A stretch of 64,000 nucleotides of DNA, taken from assembly GCA_023212645.1 (NCBI GenBank), contig JALBYC010000005.1, forward strand, positions 186,001 to 250,000, given 5' to 3'. The DNA is from Farysia itapuensis (taxonomy: Eukaryota > Basidiomycota > Ustilaginomycetes > Ustilaginales > Ustilaginaceae). Below, piece after piece: positions 9,917 through 20,200 of the stretch. Position 1 is the first letter of the stretch. The number at the start of each line of letters is the position of its first letter. Under the pieces are notes generated by a model. The model searched no databases. It had not been told where the DNA came from and saw only the letters and a program-made list of their open reading frames with translations. The translations under genes and the position numbers were made by a program.

Positions 9917-11706
9917 GCCAAGGTCTCTCTGGATGGTGGATGCCACAACTCGGGATCTCGCTTTGGCACAATTCGGCAACTTTTTCTCCGTTACCTGTTA
10001 AAGCGTGGGCCACCCTTCGAATTTCGCGCTTTCGCGCTTTCGCGTTTTCGCGAATTTGGTGGAATTGAATCGAGTAAAATCAAGACTTCAAATACTATAA
10101 TGCAGATACTCACGCAATCTGAATTCATAGGTGTGAGGCTTGAGTGTAGCTTGTGTTGACCGGGCCTGACTTCCTTCTACCATTTTCGAATTCTGATACA
10201 ACCGGCTACTTCCTCCGTTCGGGAACACAATGTAAAACCCTTCGGAACCAACTATTCGGAAAGCGGAGACGGTGGGGACCCGACACATGCATGTTTTGTG
10301 CATTTACTTCAGAAAGACTCGTGTTGAGAGACAAGTATGAATTCCGAGAGGCAGGTGACAATCTTTTGAGCAACCCAGCCGTTTTAATGCATCCACGATA
10401 CAAAACTGCTTCGATGAAGGGGCTTCCGCCGGTGTAAACTCATAATGCCGTGTAAATCAGGCGAGTCCCGAAACTTACGTACGGACGTTGAAAATTTTCT
10501 CCGTCATATCGAGGGCCTCGGCTCTATGGCAAGCCAGCTCGCTTCGTTTTTGACTGTGTCAAGATGATGCGCGTAAGAGCGCGCGCATGGATAATCTTCG
10601 CTGATTCGTCCGGGTCGCTAAAATCGGTGGATGGGCATTATAACTCGGAGCAGCAAGCAATGCAGAAACCAAAAAGAAGATACATGCGTTCGCGGACTGT
10701 CAACGTGTGGGCGTGCATGTGAGCAGCGATGGTCGCGGCCTTGATAATGTCAATGACGGAAATTGTTCGATTCTCCTGACCCGACTTTGCGAAGTAGAAA
10801 TCTGCAAGCTGCAGCCTCACGTCGTTTTAAACGTTTTTCCCCAGCGACCCAGCAAATCTCACATAGAGCGCCGCAGTGCCTCACTGCCTCATGCAACTCA
10901 ACAGACCATGGCACACTGAACAGGGTGCTCGTCCACAACTTACCTCTGTGTCCGGCATTCCTGGCTCCGTCATCTCGTACGCGTCCTTCCTTCTGCCAAT
11001 CCTCGACCTTTCTGTCAACATTCTTCCCAGCCTTCAGCCATCATCCGTGTAGAGCCCTTGTCTGGTTTCACTTCTGTATTTTCTACCACCAGATCATTGG
11101 ACAGCACTCCTGACTCCGCCGCCGACGTTGACCTCCTTCATCTTGCTCATCACGCACGATCGACCCGTCAATTGTACATATACTTCAAGCCCCCTGCCGT
11201 CTGTCTCTGTCCTCAAAACAACAACGACACGGTAAGTGCTGTCTCGCTCCATTTCGCCAGCAACAGCAAGGATAGCCGCGCATTCGTACGTGCTTTCTCT
11301 GCTTGTCTTGCTCGAACGTAGAGACAGTGGCGCTGCTTGGAACGTTCATTCTTGCTGCGTCCGCTTATTGCATCTGCAGTCTTGTGGTCAGGACAGATAT
11401 GGTTGTCGCATATACGTATGCAGCAGACCCACCGTGCACTGTCCGGCTATCGTTCCCTTCGTGACATACTTGCTTCAGACAGCTGACTCTGTGTTTCTGC
11501 CCCACCCTTCAGTCTCTCTCCGGAATTTCGTCGACAGCCTCTGCCTGACCCGAGAATTAGATTGGTCCGTGGTCCCCTGCCCAGAGAGTCTAGCCTGCCT
11601 CTCGGTGTATTGGATCTTGATGAAGCAGTAGGCTGCTCAAATCGTTTTCAAGCTTTCTCTGTCTGGACGATTCATCGCCTCGCCTTATTATCCCGCTCTC
11701 GCCATA
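9917..11706. other. Long intergenic region between POP4 and the velvet gene
   Basis: No gene is recognised in this 1.8 kb, which is long for the window. It contains a short TTTCGCGC tandem repeat (10023-10053) near POP4. The right part is pyrimidine-rich and looks like a long 5' leader of the velvet gene, with a candidate 5'-UTR intron donor (GTAAGT) at 11232 and possible acceptors near 11379 or 11480. Long, spliced leaders are common for developmental regulators; here that is inference. Confidence 0.5.
10023..10053. repeat. TTTCGCG(C/T) short tandem repeat
   Basis: Four imperfect copies of an 8-base unit, TTTCGCGC/TTTCGCGT, lie about 105 bp upstream of the POP4 start. ATTTCGCG at the left and CGCGAATTT at the right give it partial dyad symmetry. 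CGCG-rich boxes could bind cell-cycle (MBF-type ACGCG) or other factors, but no function can be shown. Confidence 0.6.
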
Positions 11707-13041
11707 ATGAACTCCAGAGACTCACCAGTGTCTCTTCGTCAAGACGAATTGCCAGATCGCAGTCGAGGAGAGTCTTCTCTTGTCAGCGGTGCTTTGCCAC
11801 GGCGTACGTCCGAAGCCGGTCCTTATTCTACCGCCTCTTCCGGACAATCAACGCAAGGCTCGTACCGACCAGACGACAGCCCAGGTAGCTACTCCGAATT
11901 CCGACTCTCGCGACGAACCGCTCCTGAAGATCACCGCTATCAATACGAATTGGACATGATGAAGGCCAGAGAGCAGAACCAAGCTGCCTATCGAGCGCCG
12001 GCTAGCGATGCTACCTCTGGCTTAAGATATGCAGGTGAAGGCGAAGAGACCGCCGGCTCGCGAGACCCTAAGAGCGATGCTCGTGGTGGTCTTGCACGAA
12101 CAGAACGTCCGTCTCTCGACGGGTTTTCACGTGTCGCAAATGGCAAACGATATCGCTTGGTGGTCGTGCAACATCCAAGCCGGGCTCGAATGTGCGGATT
12201 CGGTGACAAGGACCGCAGGCCACTGAGCCCGACCTTGATTGTCAAGCTCATCATCACAGATGAGGAAACCGGCGCCGAGATCAACCCTTTAGACGTCAAC
12301 ACGTCGTTGTCGCTACTTGCCACAGATTTGTGCCACCCCGATGACCTCTCCCTTGCCTCCAGAAACATACTGGTGCATCACCAGGCCTCTGCGCTCCCAC
12401 AGCTTAACACGATGACCCAGGGAACACTGACGTCGCGCACAGGTGACATCTCTTACAGATCCAGCCCCGCCTTTGCTTCAGGCTTGCCAGATGCAGGAGG
12501 TGAGTCCGATGCGCATCATCACAATGGTGGACCTCTGTCGCCACACGATGGACGCGGTGCACTATCATCGTCGGATTCTGTTCACGGACGAAGTCACTAC
12601 GGAGGACCGTCGGCCTCGAGCGGACAGATCGGCGCAGAGTCATACACGCGCAACCTGGTTGGAGCAGCTGTGGCAAGCGCCTCTGTACTGAAGGACGAAG
12701 ATGACAAGTGGTGCATCTTTTTCGTCTTCCAAGATATCAGTGTTCGCACTGAGGGTGTGTACCGCATCAAGCTGATGTTTGTCAACCTCGAGGTCAACGG
12801 CCGTGTCAGCACTGGAGTAGCAGAAGCACTTGCCGAGGTGTATACTGAGCCGTTCACTGTCTACTCGCCTCGACGATTCCCGGGTATGCTCGACCCTACT
12901 CCGCTCTCGCGAAAACTTGCTTCGCAAGGCATCAAAATTCCAGTGCGCAACGACAAGAAGAAGCAGCGCAAGCAGAACGATGATGATGCGGATGGCGGAG
13001 ACGACGATGGAGGATCCGGCGTAGATGATGAGGACGAGTAA
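11707..13041 (+). CDS. velB: Velvet-domain transcription regulator, VelB-like
   Basis: 444 residues. The velvet domain spans about 142-395. It opens with YRLVVVQHPSRARMCGFGDKDRRPLSP, which carries the RARMCGFGDKDRRP signature of VelB rather than the VosA or VeA versions. A second half (WCIFFVFQDISVRTEGVYRIK ... FTVYSPRRFPGM) follows after an insertion of about 110 Ser/Gly/His-rich residues, as known for VelB. The N-terminus is disordered, and the C-terminus has a Lys/Arg-rich patch followed by an Asp/Glu-rich tail (about 418-444) that may include a nuclear signal. Velvet factors fold like NF-kappaB, form dimers and control development, spores and secondary metabolism. Intronless within the CDS. 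Confidence 0.88.
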   Translation: MNSRDSPVSLRQDELPDRSRGESSLVSGALPRRTSEAGPYSTASSGQSTQGSYRPDDSPGSYSEFRLSRRTAPEDHRYQYELDMMKAREQNQAAYRAPASDATSGLRYAGEGEETAGSRDPKSDARGGLARTERPSLDGFSRVANGKRYRLVVVQHPSRARMCGFGDKDRRPLSPTLIVKLIITDEETGAEINPLDVNTSLSLLATDLCHPDDLSLASRNILVHHQASALPQLNTMTQGTLTSRTGDISYRSSPAFASGLPDAGGESDAHHHNGGPLSPHDGRGALSSSDSVHGRSHYGGPSASSGQIGAESYTRNLVGAAVASASVLKDEDDKWCIFFVFQDISVRTEGVYRIKLMFVNLEVNGRVSTGVAEALAEVYTEPFTVYSPRRFPGMLDPTPLSRKLASQGIKIPVRNDKKKQRKQNDDDADGGDDDGGSGVDDEDE

Positions 13042-13766
13042 GACGGCTTGATATGCGAGACAGGCAGCTTGCCTTCCGTACTGATGTTTGGCGACATCGT
13101 AGATGGAACGAAGAAGTTCCAAGGTGCAAAGCGCAGTAGATCGCTACCGCCTCTGTGTCTTTGTTCGACCACGTCAGCGGATCAAGATTAACGTTTGCCC
13201 GAAACCTTGTCCTTCATCCGTCTACCTTCATTACGCTGCCTCCAAATTTCGTGCTTATCCCTTATGCAAGGGAAATGCTGCCCACTGGCTCAAAGCATAT
13301 ATCAAACTTTTCACGGCGTCGCCCGTCCATAGCCTCTTTCACAATTGTCTACCTTCCTCCATGCATGCAATGTTGAATTCTTTTTGATCGTATACCACTC
13401 TTCGTAGCTCGAAGATATGTTGTGAGTCTCACAGTGTGAACTCCGTGCAGCATCCGCGGTACAGCGTACAGCGTGCGTGGCATCGTGCAGCGTACCAGCG
13501 TGCAGCGTGCGCAGCGTAGCAGCGTGCAAGCGTACAAGCGTGCAAGCGTGCAAGCGTACAAGCGTGCAAGCGTGCAAAGCGTAAAGCGTGCAAAAGCGTA
13601 AAGCGTTAAAGCGTGCAAAGCGTGCTAGAACCAACTTAAGGTCTAACATCATCACGTGACATTTAGGGCAATTTTCGGAAGCGACGAGATGTTGCGGAAA
13701 CTTGATCGTCAACGTTGCTGCCAAGTCACTTCCACCATCACAGTCATAGCTATACACCAGTCAAGA
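13042..13766. other. Intergenic region between velvet and COX6A with an 8-bp minisatellite
   Basis: No gene is recognised. It holds a TGTGAGTCTCACAGTGTGA string (about 13420-13438) of the same type as elsewhere in the window, directly followed by a degenerate GCGTGCAA tandem array (13461-13625) that ends about 140 bp before the COX6A ATG. Confidence 0.55.
13461..13625. repeat. Degenerate 8-bp minisatellite, unit GCGTGCAA/GCGTACAA
   Basis: About 20 imperfect copies. The centre (about 13520-13580) is nearly regular with period 8, alternating GCGTGCAA and GCGTACAA; the flanks drift to 7-10 bp units such as GCGTAAA and GCGTGCAAAA. It is non-coding and lies between the velvet gene and COX6A, close to the COX6A promoter, so copy-number change could affect that promoter. 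Confidence 0.85.
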
Positions 13767-14375
13767 ATGGCGTCACGATTTGCAGCAGGCCTTTTGGGTC
13801 GATCTTCTGTGGCTTCGGCTCCTCTGGGCGCTGTGCGACGACTGGCAACCGCTGCCGGAGAGAACGAATTTGTGGCTACGCGGGCTCATGCCAAGGAACA
13901 CGCTGGCAGTAAGTTCACACGAGGGCACCAGCGCTTCAATCACTGCGTCTGCTAACCCTTTTACACTGTGCCACAACAGAGTCGGCCGATCTGTGGCGAA
14001 AGGTTTCATTCTACGCTTGTATTCCTGGATGTAAGTACATTGTTGGCACCTGCAACTGTCGAGGTACAAATTCTGATCTGCCTACGCACTTCCAGCCATC
14101 GTTCTTGGTGTGTACATCTACGGTATTGAAAAGCACCACTACGACCACGCTTTGCACGAGTACCATGAGAACGACAACAACCCTCCTGAGCGAATCTTTT
14201 ACGAATACAACGTACGTATCTGTTTCCCTCCCCACAATGCGACACATATCCGAGACTCTATATTGACCGCATTGCTTCCCACGAACAGAACATCAGGAAG
14301 AAGGGCTTCCCTTGGGGCGATGGTAGCAAGAGCATCTTCCACAACGACGTGGTCAATTATCCCGCCGCACCTTGA
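13767..14375 (+). CDS. COX13: Cytochrome c oxidase subunit 6A (Cox13), four exons
   Basis: Exons 13767-13908, 13980-14030, 14096-14211 and 14289-14375 join to 131 residues; every intron is GT-AG with a GTAAGT or GTACGT donor. The joined protein has an Arg/Ala-rich mitochondrial presequence, LWRKVSFYACIPG, then a transmembrane stretch (SIVLGVYIYG), a His/Glu-rich segment, and NIRKKGFPWGDGSKSIFHND followed by VVN. This is the conserved C-terminus of COX6A, including the FPWGDG motif. The protein is a single-span inner-membrane subunit that stabilises the complex IV dimer and tunes its activity. Its introns contrast with the mostly intronless neighbours. It converges with VAC8. Confidence 0.93.
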
Positions 14376-14779
14376 GCAGCTCACTCCCGCGTATGCATTT
14401 CTGCTATAACTGTTACCCGTGCTTCGACTGATCCACTGTGACTGTGCATTCATGAGGCTGCAGGCTCGCGTCAAGACGCTTTCGGACGCTTTAGTGTAAG
14501 TTCTGACTGTGTGGATTCAGAAGATGGATAGATGAAGACATGGAATAGAGCCACACCACGTCGATACTAGTAAGCGTGTGACAGTAAGAGGGTGAAAGGG
14601 CAAAGAACGTAAGTATCGAATGTTCAATGTAGTTGCGCAGTCGAGGAGTCGCGCGATACGGCTGTCTAATCGAGACGATAAGTCGGACGTATACCGTGAT
14701 AAGAAACGTGAGGATTAGTGTATGTATACGCTACCACCACGAGATGCGTAGGGGTCATCCTTGCAGTAAAAGGTTGCAA
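14376..14779. other. Convergent 3' region between COX6A and VAC8
   Basis: 404 bp that presumably hold the two 3' UTRs. No gene, repeat or RNA structure was recognised. Confidence 0.4.
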
Positions 14780-16526
14780 CTACTGGTTTTCGAGGATCAT
14801 CTCTTGGATCCTTCGAGCCAAAGAGGAGATCTCGCCTTCTGCCGACGTTCCATCATCCGAGCCCTCGGCTGGCTCTTCCTCAACACTTTGGTCATTGGAA
14901 AGAGTAGCAAGCTGTCGAATCAAAGGTAGCAACTGTTCCGACTTTCGGATGTTCTCCTCCAGCTGGGCATCCCCGGATTCGAGTAATTGAACTATGGTCC
15001 AGACAGCAATATGCTGGAAAGTTGAATCTTGAGATTCGAGGAAACGTACCAGGTAACCGTGCAGACCACCTTCGGGTGTAGACCACACAGCGTTGAAAGG
15101 TCCGTAGTCGTCCGATTTTGATGACAAGTTACCCAATGCAGCCGCGGAATTTCCTTGGACCTCGACTGAAGGTGACGCTGTCAGCGGGATCAAGACCTCG
15201 CAAATTCCCATCTCCAACAGCTGCGGCTTGAGGTCTTCCGAAAGTGCAAGAACAGCGGCGCAAGCTGTCATTTCGCTTTGAACGCTCAGCGGAACATTGA
15301 GCACAAGCTCTTTGATGCGTTCTACGGCGCCGGCCTCGACAATTGCCGTCTTGTTCCGCTCGCTGGAGGCGGCGAGATTTCGTAGCGTGCTGATGGCGTG
15401 GCACTGAATTTCCTCGTTGTCCTCGTGACTCAACAGATCGATGAGCGGATGCAAGAAGCCGGCATCGATGATGGGTGACTCGTTTGCTGGGTGAATAGAC
15501 ACATTACGAACGCATGCAGCGGCCGAAAGGATGAGAGGCAGGAAAGAAGACCGCAAAAGTCGCAGGAGCGGAGGAAGACCGTTGGAGCGCACGATCTCAA
15601 TCTGATACTTTTCGTCTGATGCCAAATTTCGAAGCGCAAGAGCTGACTGGCACTGGACCTTGAGCGATGAGCTCTCCATCAAACCAATCAGGTTTTGTAC
15701 AAGCCGAGGCTCGGTCTGAGCCAGCTTTTTACGGTTGGCTGCATCGACAGCAATGTTGCTGAGAGCGGTTGTGCAATAGTACTGCACATCGGTATCCGAG
15801 CTTCCAAGCAGGCCGACCAAAACTGGGATGGCACCGGCATTGACAAGCTGCTGTCTGTTCTCGTCGCTGTGAGTCATGTTAAGCAAGGCACCAGTAGCGT
15901 TTCGCTGCACCCGCATGTCCTTGGAGCGGGCAAGACGCGTCAAAGGAACCAGAGCACCCGACTTTGCGATCTTCGTCTTGTTGTCGTCGTGGGTTGCGAG
16001 GTTCGTTATACAGCCCACAGCGTTGCATTGAACTTCCACGTTCGGACTAAGCATCTGTCGGATCAAAGGCTCCAGCCCTCCCAGCTTGACAATTAGCAGC
16101 TTGTTCTCGGCATTGACCGCCAGGTTCCCTAGCGCCGCACTGGCAGCACGTTGGACCTCGACGTCGTGACTTTGCAACAGAAACATGATGGGCTCCAGAG
16201 TATCACGTCCTACCTCGCGAACTTCCTTCTCCGTTATTTCGGCAAAGGCGAGCGCTGCACTTCTTTGCAGGTCGACATTGTCACTGAAGGAAAGCGTAGA
16301 TAAGGCACGCAAAGGGTCTCCAGTGAAGAAGTTGGTCTCTGATCGGTCTGTTAACCGCGCAGAATTAAGTCAGCATCGGGTGTATTCTGAAATGAGCTGG
16401 GCTAAACTTACTTTCGAGATACTGGAGAAGGTCCGCTACGGCGTCTCGCTCGTTATCGAGCAACAGCGGCTCGTAGTTTGCATTTCTAGATTTTCCGCAG
16501 CCACAACAACTGCAGATGTTGCCCAT
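14780..16526 (-). CDS. VAC8: Armadillo-repeat vacuolar protein Vac8, two exons
   Basis: Exon 1 is 16526-16412, then a 64-bp GT-AG intron, then exon 2 at 16347-14780; 560 residues. It begins [13 protein letters not shown]: Gly2 is a probable N-myristoylation site and the following cysteines are probable palmitoylation sites, exactly the Vac8 anchor. About eleven armadillo repeats follow, with hallmark Vac8 strings such as [29 protein letters not shown] and [15 protein letters not shown]. Vac8 sits on the vacuole membrane and links it to actin/myosin inheritance, the nucleus-vacuole junction, homotypic fusion and Atg13-dependent autophagy (known from yeast). Exon 1 codes the lipid anchor alone, so skipping or retaining the intron would change membrane attachment. 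Confidence 0.96.
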
Positions 16527-17203
16527 GGTGATGCTCTACTTGGCTCACTGGATCTGGCAGAGCGGCAAGCAGCTGGTAGCTTCGGCAAATGCGGGCCAGA
16601 GAAGTGTATACTGCTTTAAGTGCGCGGTCCGAATTGTTTAGTTAGTGTCACGGCGATGCAGTTTGGCGCGCACCGGTAAGGCTGATGATGGAGGGCGCTA
16701 GAAGGTTAAAGACAACGTAGGCAAAGGAACGCAGATGACGAGGTTGTGCCGTGGTTCGTCAAATAAGAAGATAGGAAGTTGCGAATGACGACGTTGGAGA
16801 ACGACGACGACGGGGACGACGATGAAGAGAGGGAGAAAAGGTGGAGTAGCGCTTCTAGCGTCAAACGGCACGGTCCAGAGTGTGCCTTTTGACAAACGAT
16901 CGCAACGCTCCGCGCCCGCGTGCCCAATATAGCCCCTGCCTTTTGAATTTCTTATTCCCCCTGTTCCCCATCATAATACAAAAATCCAACTTCTCCCCTT
17001 TTCGGTCTTTGAAAATCGCGTTCTGAGTACAGACCACCGACTTTTATGGCTGACACCTGAACATTCCAATTTAACTCAGCAACGGAACAGTTCGTCATAT
17101 CCCTTTCGTATAGGTACAGGCTGACATTCCGAGTCTATGGCTACAGTAGCGGAAGTGACGGGTAACTTGTCTGGACCAAGGCCAAGAGTAGAGAAAAGAC
17201 CCC
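16527..17203. other. Upstream region of VAC8
   Basis: About 680 bp between the VAC8 start and the stop of the next minus-strand gene. A short GACGACGACGGGGACGACGATGA purine/CG stretch lies at about 16801-16825. No gene was recognised. Confidence 0.4.
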
Positions 17204-20200
17204 TTAAGATGCGATGGGTGGCTGGCGAGAGATAGTCAAGGAGCCGTGCGACATTCCCATTTGAAGAGGTTGCTTGTTCAGCCGCGGCGAAGTGTCGACA
17301 GATAGCTTACGTTCCGTTCCACCAAATTGAGAGGACATGGGCGATCTTGGAGACAGGTTGGGTGAAGAGGCCAATGATACTTGTGAAGATGATAGGGGCA
17401 ATGAGATGGGCACTGTCAATCCCTGTGAGTTGTAGCGGTCACTCATGCTCATCCGGCCCGGGCCCGTGATGCTAGCATTGACGATGCTGACTGGGCTCAT
17501 TTCTACGTCCTCTCGTGCGGAGCCGTGACGGTTCGAGGAGGGACTTCCAATCTCGCTCTGCTCCGAGATGGGAGCCATGCCGGCACTTGGTGATTGCAGG
17601 AAGGCGGCCGGGATTGGACTTCGGGCGGGGACTAGCTCCTTTGACTTCCTTAGCGAGCTACGACGCGGGGGCGGTGTCTTGGAACGTCGCGGCAAATCGA
17701 TACTGGGCTGAGTGACTCGCAGATCAGAAGCCTTTGATGATGTCGGCAAGACGGGAGTGGAGGTAGATGATATCATGGCAGGCTTGCCGGCTTGGATTGC
17801 AGCCAGATCGGCGCTGCTACGAGCAGAGGCATTGGTACCGCGCGAGGACATCGAATCCCATCGTTTGTTCAGTTTCGGGAAGAAACCATACCGTGAATCG
17901 TATCCCTCTCCACCCTCAGACGAAAATATGCTGGCGTTTGTCCCAAAAGATGACGACTCCGACTGACCCCGTAGATGGCTTGCGTCAATACTCGACTGCG
18001 TAGCGTGACCATTAAGGCTATCGTACTGATACCTGCGGGCGCTCGGTGGATACCTCTTGTCCTTTGTGCCACTTTCTGGCCCAGGCGTGGCCGGCAAGGG
18101 ACGACTTTCTTTCACATCGGTCGCAAATTGCAGTCTAGGCAATGGCTTGCTCGACATCGACGGTTTTGGTGCGTCTCCTACAACGTCCTTGGCGATAGGA
18201 TATGGCGTTGGTTCAGAGAAGTTCTCCTTGTTGTCTGCCGAGCTGGACCAAGGAAAGCGGAATTTTCTGCCGAGGCTGTGTATAGACGAGCTGGAACCGA
18301 AGCGCGTGTGACCCAAGTCGAGCGATTGCGTGGGACGAGAAGGCGCATTTCTCTCCGACAGCTGAGTTCTGGATAGAGCGACAAGCTTGTCGCGAAAGCT
18401 ACTGCTGGCTTTCATCGAAGCTGCTTTGACGCGTTCCTCGCTTTGGCTTGATCGAGGCAGACTCGTGCTGAGGGCCAACTGCGCGGGGAGAGGCAAAGGG
18501 GGAACAGTCTTCTCTCTTCCCGCTGGCTTTTCGATCTTCGCCAGATTCGCGACTGAATTCTCGTTGTCAGTATTTTCTTCTGTTGCCGAAGGAAGCGCTT
18601 TGTCTGTTGCCAAGTCTGTTGCAAGTGGTGTTGCGAATCGTGTAAGCTGGATAGGCTCTGGTGTGTTGATGGCAGAGGACAGAGATGGACGTGCTGAGGC
18701 CACCTCACTTGATATACGAATGACTTGTTCCTGTAGTCCGGCAATCTCCTCTTCGTGCTTCCGAATCAGCATCTTGTTCATTTCCACTTGATCCCAAAGC
18801 TTGGCCTGCCGAGGGTCCACAATATTACTGGCGCTAAGAGATCGGGCTCGGCCAGGTGAAGCCTGCTCCGCTAAAGCTTGAGATGTGAGGCGGGGTACGC
18901 TCGCAACACTATTGTTCACAGCCCCACCCTCTGCGATCCCCCGACAGCCGCACTGCCATGTAGCATTGTTTTTACCAGCCAGCGTGCAAGTTGGTCGGTG
19001 AAACGCAGAAGGAGATGGTCGAATGGCAGGTACGCCTTGTTCGTTCACACTGACGCTCCATGCGTGCAGCTCGCCGGGAGCTCGTTTGCCTCGTTCTTGC
19101 GCAAAATCGTTCAAGGCAGTGTCCGAGTTGCGCCTCGGTAGACTCTGCCCGCCAGAGAATTCTGCAGCACGACTATGTGATATTGTCTTTGGAGAGACAG
19201 CATACAGAGATCGAAGCGGTGCAGTGTCGTCGTCGTCAAAGTCTTCCCGAAATCTTGACCGAACTTCGGTAGCTGGGGTGTACTGGTGCGTATCTGACCC
19301 AGAATCGAGGATCTCTTGCTCTTCATCCTGAACAGAGGCAAATTGGTATGGCAATTCGCTCTTCAAAAGCAAGGGACTCTGGAGAGTGGCTTTCGCATTC
19401 TGCCCGATCACATTGAAAAGTGCAGGCATACTTGCACTCGCGCTCATCGGTTCGCCGCCCATCCACCCCCGACCAATGGGACGAGAAAAATTCGTACTGA
19501 TGTTTTGGGTCTCATCAGCGGCGTTTTTAAGGAATGTTTGTCGAAAGCGCAGCTTGTCTGATTTGGACAAGATTGGCCCTGCAATTCGTACAACCTCGGG
19601 ACTTGACTTCGATATCGCCCAGCCTGGACTCTCGCCTTTCCCGGTGCTTGAGTGATCTGTTGATACGTGACCAATATGGGAGACAGACAAGCGTCTCTCG
19701 TCGCTCCTCTGGCTGGAATCGGTTTCTGATGCATCTGCACCTTCCGCGTCCGACGGGAATAGGCTGCTCAAAATGGGGAACGAGCGTGATCGTGCGAGGT
19801 ATGGGGGCTTGCTGCCATCAAGCTCTGACACTAAGTCGACATTATGGCTACGCCAAACATGCTGAGTCGTCTCAAGCATTTGTTTGATAGCATCACGAGG
19901 AATGTCAAGCGATTTCGCCACCTGGCCAGGGGAAGAGTTTGCGTCCAGGATCACCGAACCGACTGGACTGCCAGATTGGCTTGCGGTGACGAAACTGGCT
20001 GGACTTGTGGACCTTGCTGTGTTTGACTGAGTGTAGGGGTGTCCTGACTGAGCAGAGGAGGGTATCAGTTGGTTCGAGCTTGGCGAGACTAGTTCATGTG
20101 ATGTCGAAGCTGCTTCAGAACGGCTTGGCTCGTCTACTATTAGTGCTGGGAGAAGATGAGGTTCACGTATATTGGGTGAGCCATCCGTTGAACATACAGC

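Noticed and set aside
10088..10437. Possible small gene on the minus strand upstream of POP4 (segment with GFYIVFPNGG), with a candidate first exon (MTEKIFNVRT) at about 10513-10483 and donor GTAAGT.
   Set aside because: The candidate first exon does not join any acceptor without an early stop, and the phase of the GTGAGT end does not match the POP4 frame. No family similarity was recognised.
13311..13757. Open frame over the minisatellite, with a repeated Leu/His/Ala/Cys peptide.
   Set aside because: The peptide is a by-product of the 8-bp tandem repeat, with no start context or homology.
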